64,000 bases of DNA, taken from assembly GCA_963812525.1 (NCBI GenBank), contig CAWEVL010000012.1:124001-188000 (forward strand), in the 5' to 3' direction. Shown piece by piece: positions 1 through 7,481 of the stretch; positions within the stretch are counted from its first letter, which is position 1, and every line of letters begins with the position of its first letter. The translations under genes were made by a program, and so were the position numbers. The notes beneath the pieces are model-generated. The model was not told the DNA's origin. It saw nothing but the letters and a program-made list of their open reading frames with translations, and did not search any database. This DNA comes from Bog-756 sp963812525. GTDB lineage: Bacteria > Actinomycetota > Acidimicrobiia > Acidimicrobiales > RAAP-2.

Positions 1-14
1 CACGCGGCTGTCGG

Positions 15-1079
15 GTGGTCACCACGTCGCTCACCGCCCGGGTGCTGTTGGCCAACCAGCTCTGCTCCCTCGAGGGTGTCGAGTGGACGGTGGTCAGCGG
101 AGACGCCTACGACGACCCGCCCCCCGGGGTCCGGGTCGAGGTGGTGCCCATCCGTCGTGAGTTCGCCCTCTCCGACCTGGCCTCCTTCGCCCGGCTGTGG
201 CGGACCCTGCGCCGGGAGCGGTTCGACTTCGTCCAGACCCACACGCCCAAGGCCTCCTTCCTGGGCCTCCCCGCCGCCCGCCTGGCCGGGAGCCCGGCCA
301 TCTACACCATCCACGGCTCGCTCTACTTCGCCGGGAACGACCGGAAGGCCAACGTGCTGGGTTGGTGCTTCGAGCGCTGGTGCTGCACGTGGGCCCACCG
401 GGTGGTGGTGCAGAGCACCGAGGACGAGCGGGTGCTCCCCGCCGTCCGGATCTGCCCGGCGGCCAAGCTCTCCTATCTGGGGAACGGCATCGTGCTGGAC
501 CGGTTCGCGGCCACGGTCACGCCGGCGCTGTCCTCGGACCGTCCCCTGGTGGTGATGGTCAGCCGGCTGGTCCGCGAGAAGGGCTGCGCCGACTTCCTGG
601 CCCTGGCCTCGTCCCTGGCCGGGAAGGCCGACTTCGTCCACGTGGGTCCGTTCGAGCACGACCAGAGCGACGCCCTGACCGAGGCCGAGGTGGCCGAGGC
701 GTCGACGGCGGGCACGGTGCGGTTCCTCGGTCCGGTGGACGACGTGCGCCCCTACCTGGCCTCGGCCGATCTGGTGGTGCTCCCGTCGTACCGTGAGGGG
801 ATTCCCCGGGTGGCCATGGAGGCGGCGGCCATGGGACGGCCCGTCGCCGGCTACGACATCCGGGGTATGCGCGAGGTCATCGACCCGGCCACCGGCCTGC
901 TGGCCCCCCGGGGCGATCTGGCCGCGCTGACTTCGTTGGTGGAGGGGCTGTTGGGTGACCCGGCCGGGCGTGCCGAGCTGGGGGACCGCTGCCGGGCCCG
1001 GGTGGCCGCCCGGTTCTCCGAGGACGGGGTCATCGACCGGCTGACCGACCTGTACGAGGCCGTGGGGTCCGGCGCGTGA
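15..1079 (+). CDS. Glycosyltransferase family 4, possibly 5'-truncated by the window
   Basis: Probable retaining GT-B glycosyltransferase that adds a sugar from a nucleotide donor to a growing surface glycan in the cytoplasm. The C-terminal half has the GT4 signature: VSRLVREKG near residue 177, then PSYREGIPRVAMEAAAMGRP with the E-x7-E type donor-site pattern. The earliest visible start is GTG at 15, but the frame stays open to the window edge (RGCR precedes it) and no Shine-Dalgarno is visible. The true start may therefore lie outside; 354 aa is slightly short for the family. Its stop overlaps the next start by 4 nt (GTGA), so it is co-translated with the deacetylase and methyltransferase. 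Confidence 0.85.
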   Translation: MVTTSLTARVLLANQLCSLEGVEWTVVSGDAYDDPPPGVRVEVVPIRREFALSDLASFARLWRTLRRERFDFVQTHTPKASFLGLPAARLAGSPAIYTIHGSLYFAGNDRKANVLGWCFERWCCTWAHRVVVQSTEDERVLPAVRICPAAKLSYLGNGIVLDRFAATVTPALSSDRPLVVMVSRLVREKGCADFLALASSLAGKADFVHVGPFEHDQSDALTEAEVAEASTAGTVRFLGPVDDVRPYLASADLVVLPSYREGIPRVAMEAAAMGRPVAGYDIRGMREVIDPATGLLAPRGDLAALTSLVEGLLGDPAGRAELGDRCRARVAARFSEDGVIDRLTDLYEAVGSGA

Positions 1080-1825
1080 CGGGCCGGGTGTGCCTGACCG
1101 TCGACGTGGAGGACTGGTACGACGGGATGGCCGAGCTGGGCCAGCACCTGCCGCGGCCCGAGGCGGCGGGGAGCGGCCTGGAAGGCCTGGCCGCGCTGCT
1201 GGACCGGCCGGACGACCGACCGGAGGTGACCCTCTTCGTGGTGGCCAAGTACGCCGAGACCCTCGGGACCGAGCTGGAGGAGCTGGCCGACCGGGGTCAC
1301 GAGATCGCCAGCCACGGTCCCGACCACGGCCATCTGCCCGAGGACCCCACCGCCCTGGTGGCGTGGCTGCGGCGGGGTCGCGCCGCGCTCGAGGACCGGC
1401 TGGGCCGGCCGGTCCGGGGCTTCCGGTCGCCGCGGTTCGATGTGCCGGCCACGATGGGTCTGGACCGGTACCGTGACCTGCTGGCCGAGGCCGGCTTCGA
1501 GTACGTGTCGGACACCCGGGTCCTGGGGGCGGCGTCCCCGGTCCGGGAGCTGCCGGTGCTGGCCCGGTTCGGCTACCCCTTCGGCGGCGGCAGCTACCAG
1601 CGGCTCCTTCCCGCCGCGGCCACCCGCTCGGCGGTGGGATCGGCTCACGGGACCGCGGTGCTCTACTACCATTCCTACGATTTCGGGGCCACGCTGCCCG
1701 CCACCACCTCGATTCGGTCGGTGCCGGTGGCCAAGCAGCTGTTGGGACGGGGGAGGGTCAGGACATTGTTCATCGAGATGCTGGATCGCTACGGCAGTGA
1801 GGCGTGTGGTCATGCCCGAGCGTGA
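1076..1825 (+). CDS. Polysaccharide deacetylase (NodB/CE4 fold)
   Basis: Predicted metal-dependent deacetylase removing N- or O-acetyl groups from a glycan intermediate. CE4 motifs are in order: TVDVEDW near residue 8 (catalytic and metal Asp), SHGPDHGH near residue 77 (the H-x3-5-H metal site) and RSPRFD near residue 119. The layout resembles deacetylases of exopolysaccharide clusters rather than secreted chitin deacetylases, and no signal peptide is seen, so it probably acts in the cytoplasm. GTG at 1076 overlaps the upstream stop by 4 nt and the end overlaps the following methyltransferase by 14 nt, giving a coupled three-gene unit. 249 aa, slightly short. Confidence 0.85.
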   Translation: MTGRVCLTVDVEDWYDGMAELGQHLPRPEAAGSGLEGLAALLDRPDDRPEVTLFVVAKYAETLGTELEELADRGHEIASHGPDHGHLPEDPTALVAWLRRGRAALEDRLGRPVRGFRSPRFDVPATMGLDRYRDLLAEAGFEYVSDTRVLGAASPVRELPVLARFGYPFGGGSYQRLLPAAATRSAVGSAHGTAVLYYHSYDFGATLPATTSIRSVPVAKQLLGRGRVRTLFIEMLDRYGSEACGHARA

Positions 1826-2447
1826 GTTCCAGACCTACTTCCACCGGCGGGCCGGCCGGTTCGCCGCCTTCTACTCGAGCGAGCCCGTGGCCCGGGTCCT
1901 GGGCCGGGGCCCGCTCTTCGACCGGCTGGAGCTGGCCGTGGACACCGCCCGCACCGTGTCGGCCACCCGGGTCCTCGACGTCGGCTGTGGGAGCGGCCCC
2001 CTCTTCGCCCCCCTGGCCGCCCAGGGCATCCAGGTCACCGGTATCGACCCGGCCGAGGCGATGGTGGCCCTGGCCGGCGAACAGGCCGCGGTGTTCCCCG
2101 GACTGATCGAGGTGGAGCAGCGGGGCTGGGAGTCCATCGAGGACGTGGACGCCTACGACCTGGCCGTGGCCCTCGGGGTCTTCGACTACGTCGAGGACCC
2201 GGTGGCGCTGTTGACCCGTATGGGACGGGCCGCCCCCCACGTGGTCGGCTCCTTCCCCGCCCCGGGGCTGCGGCTCCTCCTCCGAAAGGTGCGCTACGGC
2301 GCCCGGGGCGTCGGGGTGCACGGGTACCGGGCCGACGGCTTCGAGCGCCTGGCCGACGGGTCGGGTCTGGAGGTGGCCGAGATCCACCCCCTGGGCCGGG
2401 CCGGCTTCGTCGCCCATTTCCGCCGGGCGGCCGCACCCCGGAGCTAG
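1812..2447 (+). CDS. Class I SAM-dependent methyltransferase
   Basis: 211-aa Rossmann-fold methyltransferase. Motif I is VLDVGCGSG near residue 52, followed by GIDPAEAMV (acidic residue binding the ribose of SAM) and LAVALGVFDYVEDP as the motif II/post-II region. The substrate is unknown; from context, probably a sugar of the surface glycan. ATG at 1812 is used, with GTG at 1806 an alternative two codons earlier. It overlaps the deacetylase by 14 nt, so translation is likely coupled. It is the last gene of the short + strand unit and converges on the sulfotransferase that ends at 2487. Confidence 0.8.
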   Translation: MPEREFQTYFHRRAGRFAAFYSSEPVARVLGRGPLFDRLELAVDTARTVSATRVLDVGCGSGPLFAPLAAQGIQVTGIDPAEAMVALAGEQAAVFPGLIEVEQRGWESIEDVDAYDLAVALGVFDYVEDPVALLTRMGRAAPHVVGSFPAPGLRLLLRKVRYGARGVGVHGYRADGFERLADGSGLEVAEIHPLGRAGFVAHFRRAAAPRS

Positions 2448-2486
2448 CGGCCCGTCGACGCCGGCCCGAGGGCCCGCGCCCCCGGA

Positions 2487-3467
2487 CTAGGGGGAGGTCC
2501 GACCGGCGTCCGGGCCCCGCTCGAAGTCCCGGTCGGTCCAGGAGGTGATGGGGAACCAGGCCAGGACCCGCCGCAACGTGGCCAGCTGGTCGTCGTCCAG
2601 CCGGTGCTGCCAGACATCGGACAGTTCGGAGGCCACCCGCTTGACCATGAAGCCCGAGCCGGGGGTGTTGTGGGCGTCGAGGAACTCCGCCGAGGCGTCG
2701 TCCCACTCGAGGCCCAGGTCGGCGTAGAGCTTCTGGAATTCGGCGATGGGATCGGTGCACAGCTGTTCGTGGCTCCGCACGTGCCACTCGGGATGACGGG
2801 ACCGGGCGTCCTCGAGTGCGGCCACCAGCAACCCGATGCGCCAACTGATGCGCTCGATGGGATCCGGACCCGGGAGGGGTACGTCCCAGGGCTCGAGATA
2901 GCGGGTCCGGATCTCGGGCCGCGTCTCGAGGGTCGAATTGCGCGAGTCCTTCAGGTTGAGCTCCAGCCAGCTGGCCAGGACGTTGGCCGGGTGGCGCAGC
3001 AGGATCAGCAACTCCACCTCGAACGAGTCGGCCAGCCACTCGGCGGCCAGCTGGGCGTGGATCGACTTGACCACCAGGCGAGGTCCCCCGCCGGGGAACG
3101 GGGCCGAGCGGGGGCTGCGGGCCACCATGCCGGCCAGCCAGGTGACCGGGTCGCGACGCCCCTCGTGGATCCGGTCGACCGCCCCGGGCCCGAGCAGGTG
3201 CTTGGCCAGCCGGGCCCGCCCGTCCTCGTGGGCGCCGTCGAGGATCCACGCCCACAGGTGCCGGTACGGGGGGCAGTCCTCCCCGGGGCGGAGGGCCGGG
3301 TACCGGCCCACCCGGTGCTTGGCGTGGATGGAAGCCGGGAACTTGTCCTCGTTGTCGGGCTCGCCGACGGCCATCGTGCCCGGGCCCGAGCTCAGGGCCC
3401 GCATCGTCCAGGTGGTGCCCGAGCGGGGCAGCCCGACGATCAGGACGGGCCGGCCGCGGTCCGTCAT
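2487..3467 (-). CDS. Sulfotransferase family protein
   Basis: 326-aa PAPS-dependent sulfotransferase candidate. The 5'-phosphosulfate loop is at the N-terminus (VGLPRSGTTWTMRAL, about residues 12-26) and the 3'-phosphate element is LILLRHPANVLASWLEL around residue 155. The reading frame remains open upstream to 4058, but that extension lies antisense to or within the GT2 gene. ATG at 3467 is supported by a 4-nt ATGA overlap with the stop of that GT2 gene. It is the second gene of a two-gene operon (GT2 then sulfotransferase), suggesting the sulfate goes on the sugar added by its neighbour. The acceptor is unknown. Confidence 0.85.
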   Translation of the reverse strand: MTDRGRPVLIVGLPRSGTTWTMRALSSGPGTMAVGEPDNEDKFPASIHAKHRVGRYPALRPGEDCPPYRHLWAWILDGAHEDGRARLAKHLLGPGAVDRIHEGRRDPVTWLAGMVARSPRSAPFPGGGPRLVVKSIHAQLAAEWLADSFEVELLILLRHPANVLASWLELNLKDSRNSTLETRPEIRTRYLEPWDVPLPGPDPIERISWRIGLLVAALEDARSRHPEWHVRSHEQLCTDPIAEFQKLYADLGLEWDDASAEFLDAHNTPGSGFMVKRVASELSDVWQHRLDDDQLATLRRVLAWFPITSWTDRDFERGPDAGRTSP

Positions 3468-4411
3468 CGGGGGCCCCCCTCGTGGTGTGGTGACGCGGGG
3501 GCGTGGGCCAGCAGCCGGAGCACGGCCCGCGACGGCAGTGCCGGATCCCCGCGGCGGATGCCTACCGAGGCGGCCACGTCGGCCGTGGCCAGCACCGTGG
3601 CGGCGAAGCCGGCGGCCACGGGTCCCGACGTGGCCGAGGTGGCCAACTCCCGGAGCATGGCCCCCCGGCCGACGGTCTGGTGGGCCACCGCCGCCCGGTG
3701 GTAGGCCCGGCAGGCCGGGGTCATGGCCGACCAGTGCTTGTCGACGAAGGACTGGCGCCCCCCGCGGTCGCCGGAACCCTCCTTGGTCACCCGCTCCCCG
3801 CCGTGCTGGTGGTACTCGTAGAGCACCTGGGGCACCGCGGCGATGGGCCGGGTCTGGGCGCACCGGAGCCACAGGTCCCAGTCCTCGCACGGCGGGAGCT
3901 TCTCGTCGAAGGCCAGGTCGTCGGCGAAGTGGGCTCGCCGGATGACCCCGAAGGGCAGGGCGACCACGTTGAACCACAGCAGGTCCTCGGCCCCGAACAC
4001 CAGTGGCCCCCGGTAGTCGACCCGCCGGCCCGTCACGTCGTGGACCACCCGGTGCCACGACGTGACCACCCCCAGCTCGGCGTGGGCGGCCAGGTACCCG
4101 GCCAGCGTCCCGGCCGCCCGGGGCAGCCAGGCGTCGTCGTCGTCACAGAAGCCCAGCAGGTCGCCCCGGGCCTGGGCGATCCCCTTGTTCCGGGCCGCCC
4201 CCGGCCCGATGGCCTGCTCGTTGCGCACCACCCGGACCCGCCGGTCGGCGGCCAGCCGATCGGTGACCTGGGGCGTGCCGTCCGAGGAGGCGTCGTCCAC
4301 GATGACCAGTTCGATCTCGGTCCCGTCCTGGTCGAGCACGGACCGGGCCGCCCGCTCCAGCTGGTCGGCTCGGTCGTGGGTGGGCATGACCACGCTGAGG
4401 AGGAACGTCAT
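3464..4411 (-). CDS. Glycosyltransferase family 2
   Basis: 315-aa inverting GT-A glycosyltransferase. The start MTFLLSVVMPTHDRADQLE is the usual nucleotide-binding beta-alpha unit. VDDASSDGT near residue 39 and FCDDDDAW near residue 91 carry the UDP- and metal-binding Asp residues (DXD-like). No transmembrane segment is obvious, so it is cytoplasmic. ATG at 4411; the end overlaps the sulfotransferase by 4 nt. It is divergent from the + strand sulfotransferase at 4636, with about 220 nt of shared upstream region. Confidence 0.85.
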   Translation of the reverse strand: MTFLLSVVMPTHDRADQLERAARSVLDQDGTEIELVIVDDASSDGTPQVTDRLAADRRVRVVRNEQAIGPGAARNKGIAQARGDLLGFCDDDDAWLPRAAGTLAGYLAAHAELGVVTSWHRVVHDVTGRRVDYRGPLVFGAEDLLWFNVVALPFGVIRRAHFADDLAFDEKLPPCEDWDLWLRCAQTRPIAAVPQVLYEYHQHGGERVTKEGSGDRGGRQSFVDKHWSAMTPACRAYHRAAVAHQTVGRGAMLRELATSATSGPVAAGFAATVLATADVAASVGIRRGDPALPSRAVLRLLAHAPASPHHEGGPR

Positions 4412-4551
4412 CGACGGCCCCGCGGGGGCCCGGGGGCGCAGCAGTCACAACTCATGGGCTCACGGCACCTCCCCCTCACCGGGGGTCATGATACCGAACG
4501 CCGCAGGTGGGGGGTGCGGGCCGGACCACCGGCCCCTGCCCGGTCGTCGTG

Positions 4552-4623
4552 GCGCCGCCGGGCGCCGTGGATCTGGCTGCGCCGCCGGGCGCCGTGGCGT
4601 TGTCGGCCCGCCAGGCGCTGTGG
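4552..4623 (+). repeat. Short degenerate direct repeats upstream of sulfotransferase
   Basis: A 19-bp unit, GCGCCGCCGGGCGCCGTGG, occurs exactly at 4552-4570 and 4579-4597 (27-nt period). A diverged copy follows at about 4605-4623 (15 of 19 matching). The repeats sit in the divergent intergenic region just before the ATG at 4636. They keep the downstream reading frame open and would encode an APPGAV-type repeat if translation began at GTG 4507. The paralogues argue against that start. Function is unknown. Confidence 0.6.
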
Positions 4624-4635
4624 CATGGTGAGGCG

Positions 4636-5499
4636 ATGCGCCCACCCCGCGCCGCGTGGGCGGCCTTCCGGAGGCTCTCCCCGAGGACCCGGACGGCGCT
4701 GCTCCACCGGGCCGGCCACTACGCCCCGTGGGAGGGGGGGTTCGACTTCACCCCTCCACCCCTCGGCCCCGGCGAGACGGTCGGCCCACCCGACTTCGTC
4801 GGGATCGGCGTCCAGAAGGGCGGGACCTCCTGGTGGTACGAGCTGATCGCCGACCATCCCGGGGTCACCGCCCGACCCGACCTGCACAAGGAGCGGCACT
4901 ACCTGTCCCACTTCGGCACCGAGCCCTTCGGGCCGGCCGAGGCGGCCCGTTACCACGGGTGGTTCCCGCGGCGCCCCGGGACCATCACCGGGGAGTGGAC
5001 GCCCGACTACCTGGGCTACCCGTGGGTGGCCGAGCTGTTGGCCCGGTCGGCCCCCGACGCCCGGCTGCTGGTCATCCTGCGGGACCCGGTGGAGCGCTTC
5101 CGCTCGGGACTGTCCTTCCGGCTCAGCCAGGGGGCCCTGGCCACCGAGTCGACGGTGGCCGACGCCGTCCGCCAGGGGTTCTACGCCCGGTCCCTCCGCC
5201 GCTACCTCCGGTACTTCAGCCCCGGGCGCATCCTGGTACTGCAGTACGAGCGGTGCGTCGCCGACCCGGCCGGTCAGCTGGCCGCCACCTACCGGTTCCT
5301 CGGCCTGGACGAGGACCACCGGCCCGACTCCCTCCGCACCGCGGTGAACGTCTCGGCCCACAAGCAGGCCCTGGACCCCGAGGGGGCCCGACGCCTGGCC
5401 GGGCTGTACACCGACGACGTGGACGACCTGTGCTCGCTCGTCCCCGACCTCGATCGCTCGCTGTGGCCCAGCGTGGCCGGTCCCGGGGGCGGCCGGTGA
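4636..5499 (+). CDS. Sulfotransferase, NDST-like
   Basis: 287-aa sulfotransferase of the heparan/NDST-like group, which moves sulfate from PAPS to a sugar hydroxyl or amine. PAPS loop GVQKGGTSWWYELI is at residues 58-71, the catalytic-type Lys-Glu in LHKERHY at 83-89, and the 3'-phosphate element LRDPVERFRSGLS near residue 155. ATG 4636 has GGTGAGG just upstream and gives the same N-terminal layout as the paralogue at 9577-10440 (APWE motif near residue 30). The open frame back to GTG 4507 is not conserved. The stop overlaps the next gene by 4 nt (GTGA), a tandem duplicate. Confidence 0.85.
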   Translation: MRPPRAAWAAFRRLSPRTRTALLHRAGHYAPWEGGFDFTPPPLGPGETVGPPDFVGIGVQKGGTSWWYELIADHPGVTARPDLHKERHYLSHFGTEPFGPAEAARYHGWFPRRPGTITGEWTPDYLGYPWVAELLARSAPDARLLVILRDPVERFRSGLSFRLSQGALATESTVADAVRQGFYARSLRRYLRYFSPGRILVLQYERCVADPAGQLAATYRFLGLDEDHRPDSLRTAVNVSAHKQALDPEGARRLAGLYTDDVDDLCSLVPDLDRSLWPSVAGPGGGR

Positions 5500-6404
5500 C
5501 CGTCGACCCCCGGCCCCACCGGGCCGCCCCGTCCGGCTGGCGTCCGGCGGTGGCCGACGCGCTGGGCCGGCTCCCCGTCGGGGCGCACCGCTGGCTCCCG
5601 CTCGAACAGCGGGTCGACCTCCGGCACCGGCTGGGCCGGTTCCGACCCTGGGAGCTGGGCTTCGATCTGACCCCACCCGGGCCCGGGCCGGGCGAGGTCG
5701 TCGGGCCGCCCGGGTACGTGGGTGTGGGGGCGACGGCATCGGGGTCGGGATGGTGGCACCGCCTGGTCGCCGACCATCCGGGGGTCTCGGCCCACCCCGA
5801 CCTCCCGCCGGCCCGGCACTACCTGTCCCACTTCGCGGCCGAGCCGTTCGGGCCGGCCGAGGTGAGGGGCTACCACGGCTGGTTCCCCCGCCCTCCGGGG
5901 ACCGTGACCGGCGAGTGGACCCCGACCTACGCCACCCTCCCGTGGGTGGCCACCCTGCTGGAGGCGGCCGCCCCCGACGCCCGCATCCTGTTCATGGTGC
6001 GGGACCCGGTGGAGCGGCTCGGCCTGGCCCTGTCCCACGGGGCGGAGCGTCAGGTGGCCCAGACCGGGACGGCCATCGCCGAGGCCGTCGACGGCGGCTT
6101 CTACGGGACCCAGTTGCGTCAGGTGCTCCGCCACGTCTCCCGTGAGCGGGTGCTGGTCCTCCAGTTCGAGCGATGCTGCCGGGACCGGGACGGCCAGCTG
6201 GCCGCCACCTACCGGTTCCTCGGCCTCGACGACGGCCACCGGCCCGTCGGCCGGCCGACGCCGGCCCGGCCGGGGCCGGCGGCCCCGCTCGACCCCGACA
6301 CCCGGGACCGCCTGGTGGCCCTGTACGCCGCCGACACCGCCGACCTGGTCGCCCAAGCCCCCGAGCTCGACCTGTCCCTGTGGCCGGCGTTCTCCCCGGG
6401 GTGA
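5496..6404 (+). CDS. Degenerate sulfotransferase paralogue, probable pseudo-enzyme
   Basis: 302-aa tandem paralogue of the preceding sulfotransferase. Many stretches are near-identical (RHYLSHF, EPFGPAE, YHGWFPR, DPVER, AATYRFLGLD). The cofactor residues are changed: the PAPS loop QKGGTS became TASGSG (about residues 80-85), the catalytic-type HKE became PPA, and the 3'-phosphate element VERFRSGLS became VERLGLALS. These changes should prevent normal PAPS binding. The frame is intact and GTG 5496 is coupled to the upstream stop, so the protein is probably made, perhaps as a partner or glycan-binding subunit. It could instead be decaying. Confidence 0.75.
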   Translation: MTVDPRPHRAAPSGWRPAVADALGRLPVGAHRWLPLEQRVDLRHRLGRFRPWELGFDLTPPGPGPGEVVGPPGYVGVGATASGSGWWHRLVADHPGVSAHPDLPPARHYLSHFAAEPFGPAEVRGYHGWFPRPPGTVTGEWTPTYATLPWVATLLEAAAPDARILFMVRDPVERLGLALSHGAERQVAQTGTAIAEAVDGGFYGTQLRQVLRHVSRERVLVLQFERCCRDRDGQLAATYRFLGLDDGHRPVGRPTPARPGPAAPLDPDTRDRLVALYAADTADLVAQAPELDLSLWPAFSPG

Positions 6405-6500
6405 CGTCCGTGCCCTGTAGTGTGCGGGTGACGAACGAAGTGGGCGTCGGGGACGATCAGCGGCCTCGGGGAGTGAGCGTGCGTTGACGGGGGGAGCAGG

Positions 6501-6650
6501 ATGATCCCGGATCAGATCATCGACCGGCTGCGGTGCCCGCAGTGCGGCGAGACGGTGAAGCCCGAGAGCGACGACCGGGCCGTGGCCTGTCCGTCCGGCC
6601 ACCGCTGGCCGGTCCGCGACGGGTATCTCGACTGCTCGCGCGGGTTCGGT
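6501..6650 (+). CDS. Trm112-like zinc-ribbon segment, out of frame with following methyltransferase
   Basis: From ATG 6501, with a strong GGGGGGAGCAGG Shine-Dalgarno, the sequence encodes about 48 residues of a Trm112-type zinc ribbon: CPQC at residues 12-15, a further Cys near 30, and HRWPVRDGYLD. Such ribbons usually sit at the N-terminus of SAM methyltransferases. Here the methyltransferase follows in the +1 frame from about 6649. The ribbon frame runs on without stop into unrelated sequence and by chance joins the GT2 gene frame. One indel around 6630-6650 would restore a single protein. Either a real frameshift or a base-call error. Confidence 0.55.
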
Positions 6651-7461
6651 GCCCGAGGGGAGCACCAACGCCACCTTTGCCAGCTTCGGCTTCGAGTGGA
6701 ACAACTTCGACGACGTCCGCACCGAGGACGAGGGCTTCGCCGACGTCTACTTCCGGGACGTGGACCTGCCGGCCCTGGACGGCAAGGTGGGGCTCGACGC
6801 CGGGTGTGGGAAGGGCCGCTACACCCGGTTCCTGGCCGAGCACCTGGGGTCGATGGCCGCCCTGGACGGCTCATCGGCGGTGGAGGCCGCCGCCCGCAAC
6901 CTGGCCCGGTTCCCCTCGGTCCAGGTGGTCCGGTCCGACCTCCGCTACGCCCCGTTCGCCCCGGCCTCCTTCGACTTCATCGCCAGCCTCGGCGTGCTCC
7001 ACCACCTCGACGACCCGCAGGCCGGGTTCGAGCGCCTGGTCGAGTACCTGGCTCCCGGGGGCCAGGTCCTGCTCTACCTGTACAGCCGGCCCCCCACGCC
7101 GGGGCTCCGCTCGGCGGCCCTGACCGCCGCGGCCGCCCTCCGGAGGGTGACCGTCCGCCTGCCCCACCGGGTGCTGAAGGTGGTCAGTGCGCCCGTCGCC
7201 GCCCTGCTCTACTACGGGGTGGTGGCCCCGGGGGCCTTCGGGGACCGGCGGGGCCACGCCGCCCTCTCGGCCCTGCCCATGGACGCCTACCGGGGCAAGC
7301 CCCTCCGCAGCCTGGTCCTCGACACGTTCGACCGGCTCAGTGCCCCGGTCGAGCACCGCTACGTATGGAGCGAGCTGGCCCCCTGGTTCGACCGGGCCGG
7401 GCTGGTGGTCGATGCGGCGAGGGACGAGACCGGTTGGTTCGTACTGGCCCACCGGTCCTGA
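6649..7461 (+). CDS. SAM-dependent methyltransferase (C-terminal part of a frameshifted gene)
   Basis: 270-aa class I methyltransferase. SFGFEWNNF near residue 12 is the usual entry segment of ribbon-containing methyltransferases. Motif I is VGLDAGCGKG near residue 47, then ALDGSSAV and IASLGVLHHLDDP as motifs II and III. The C-terminal half has a helical region near residue 180 and ends GWFVLAHRS. GTG 6649 is the first start in this frame but has no clear Shine-Dalgarno; the good one belongs to the zinc ribbon at 6501, in another frame. It most likely methylates a glycan sugar. The next gene begins about 20 nt downstream. Confidence 0.8.
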   Translation: MPEGSTNATFASFGFEWNNFDDVRTEDEGFADVYFRDVDLPALDGKVGLDAGCGKGRYTRFLAEHLGSMAALDGSSAVEAAARNLARFPSVQVVRSDLRYAPFAPASFDFIASLGVLHHLDDPQAGFERLVEYLAPGGQVLLYLYSRPPTPGLRSAALTAAAALRRVTVRLPHRVLKVVSAPVAALLYYGVVAPGAFGDRRGHAALSALPMDAYRGKPLRSLVLDTFDRLSAPVEHRYVWSELAPWFDRAGLVVDAARDETGWFVLAHRS

Positions 7462-7481
7462 GCACGGAGGTGCGAGCTGTA

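Noticed and set aside
2487..4058. A 523-residue version of the sulfotransferase
   Set aside because: The extra N-terminus is antisense-frame sequence inside the GT2 gene. ATGA coupling at 3467 sets the start.
4552..4623. Tandem repeats considered as a CRISPR array
   Set aside because: Spacing of only 8 nt between units, just two exact copies, and no cas genes.
4656..5495. N-terminal extension of the second + strand sulfotransferase
   Set aside because: It is a shadow frame of the first sulfotransferase; the real start is GTG 5496.
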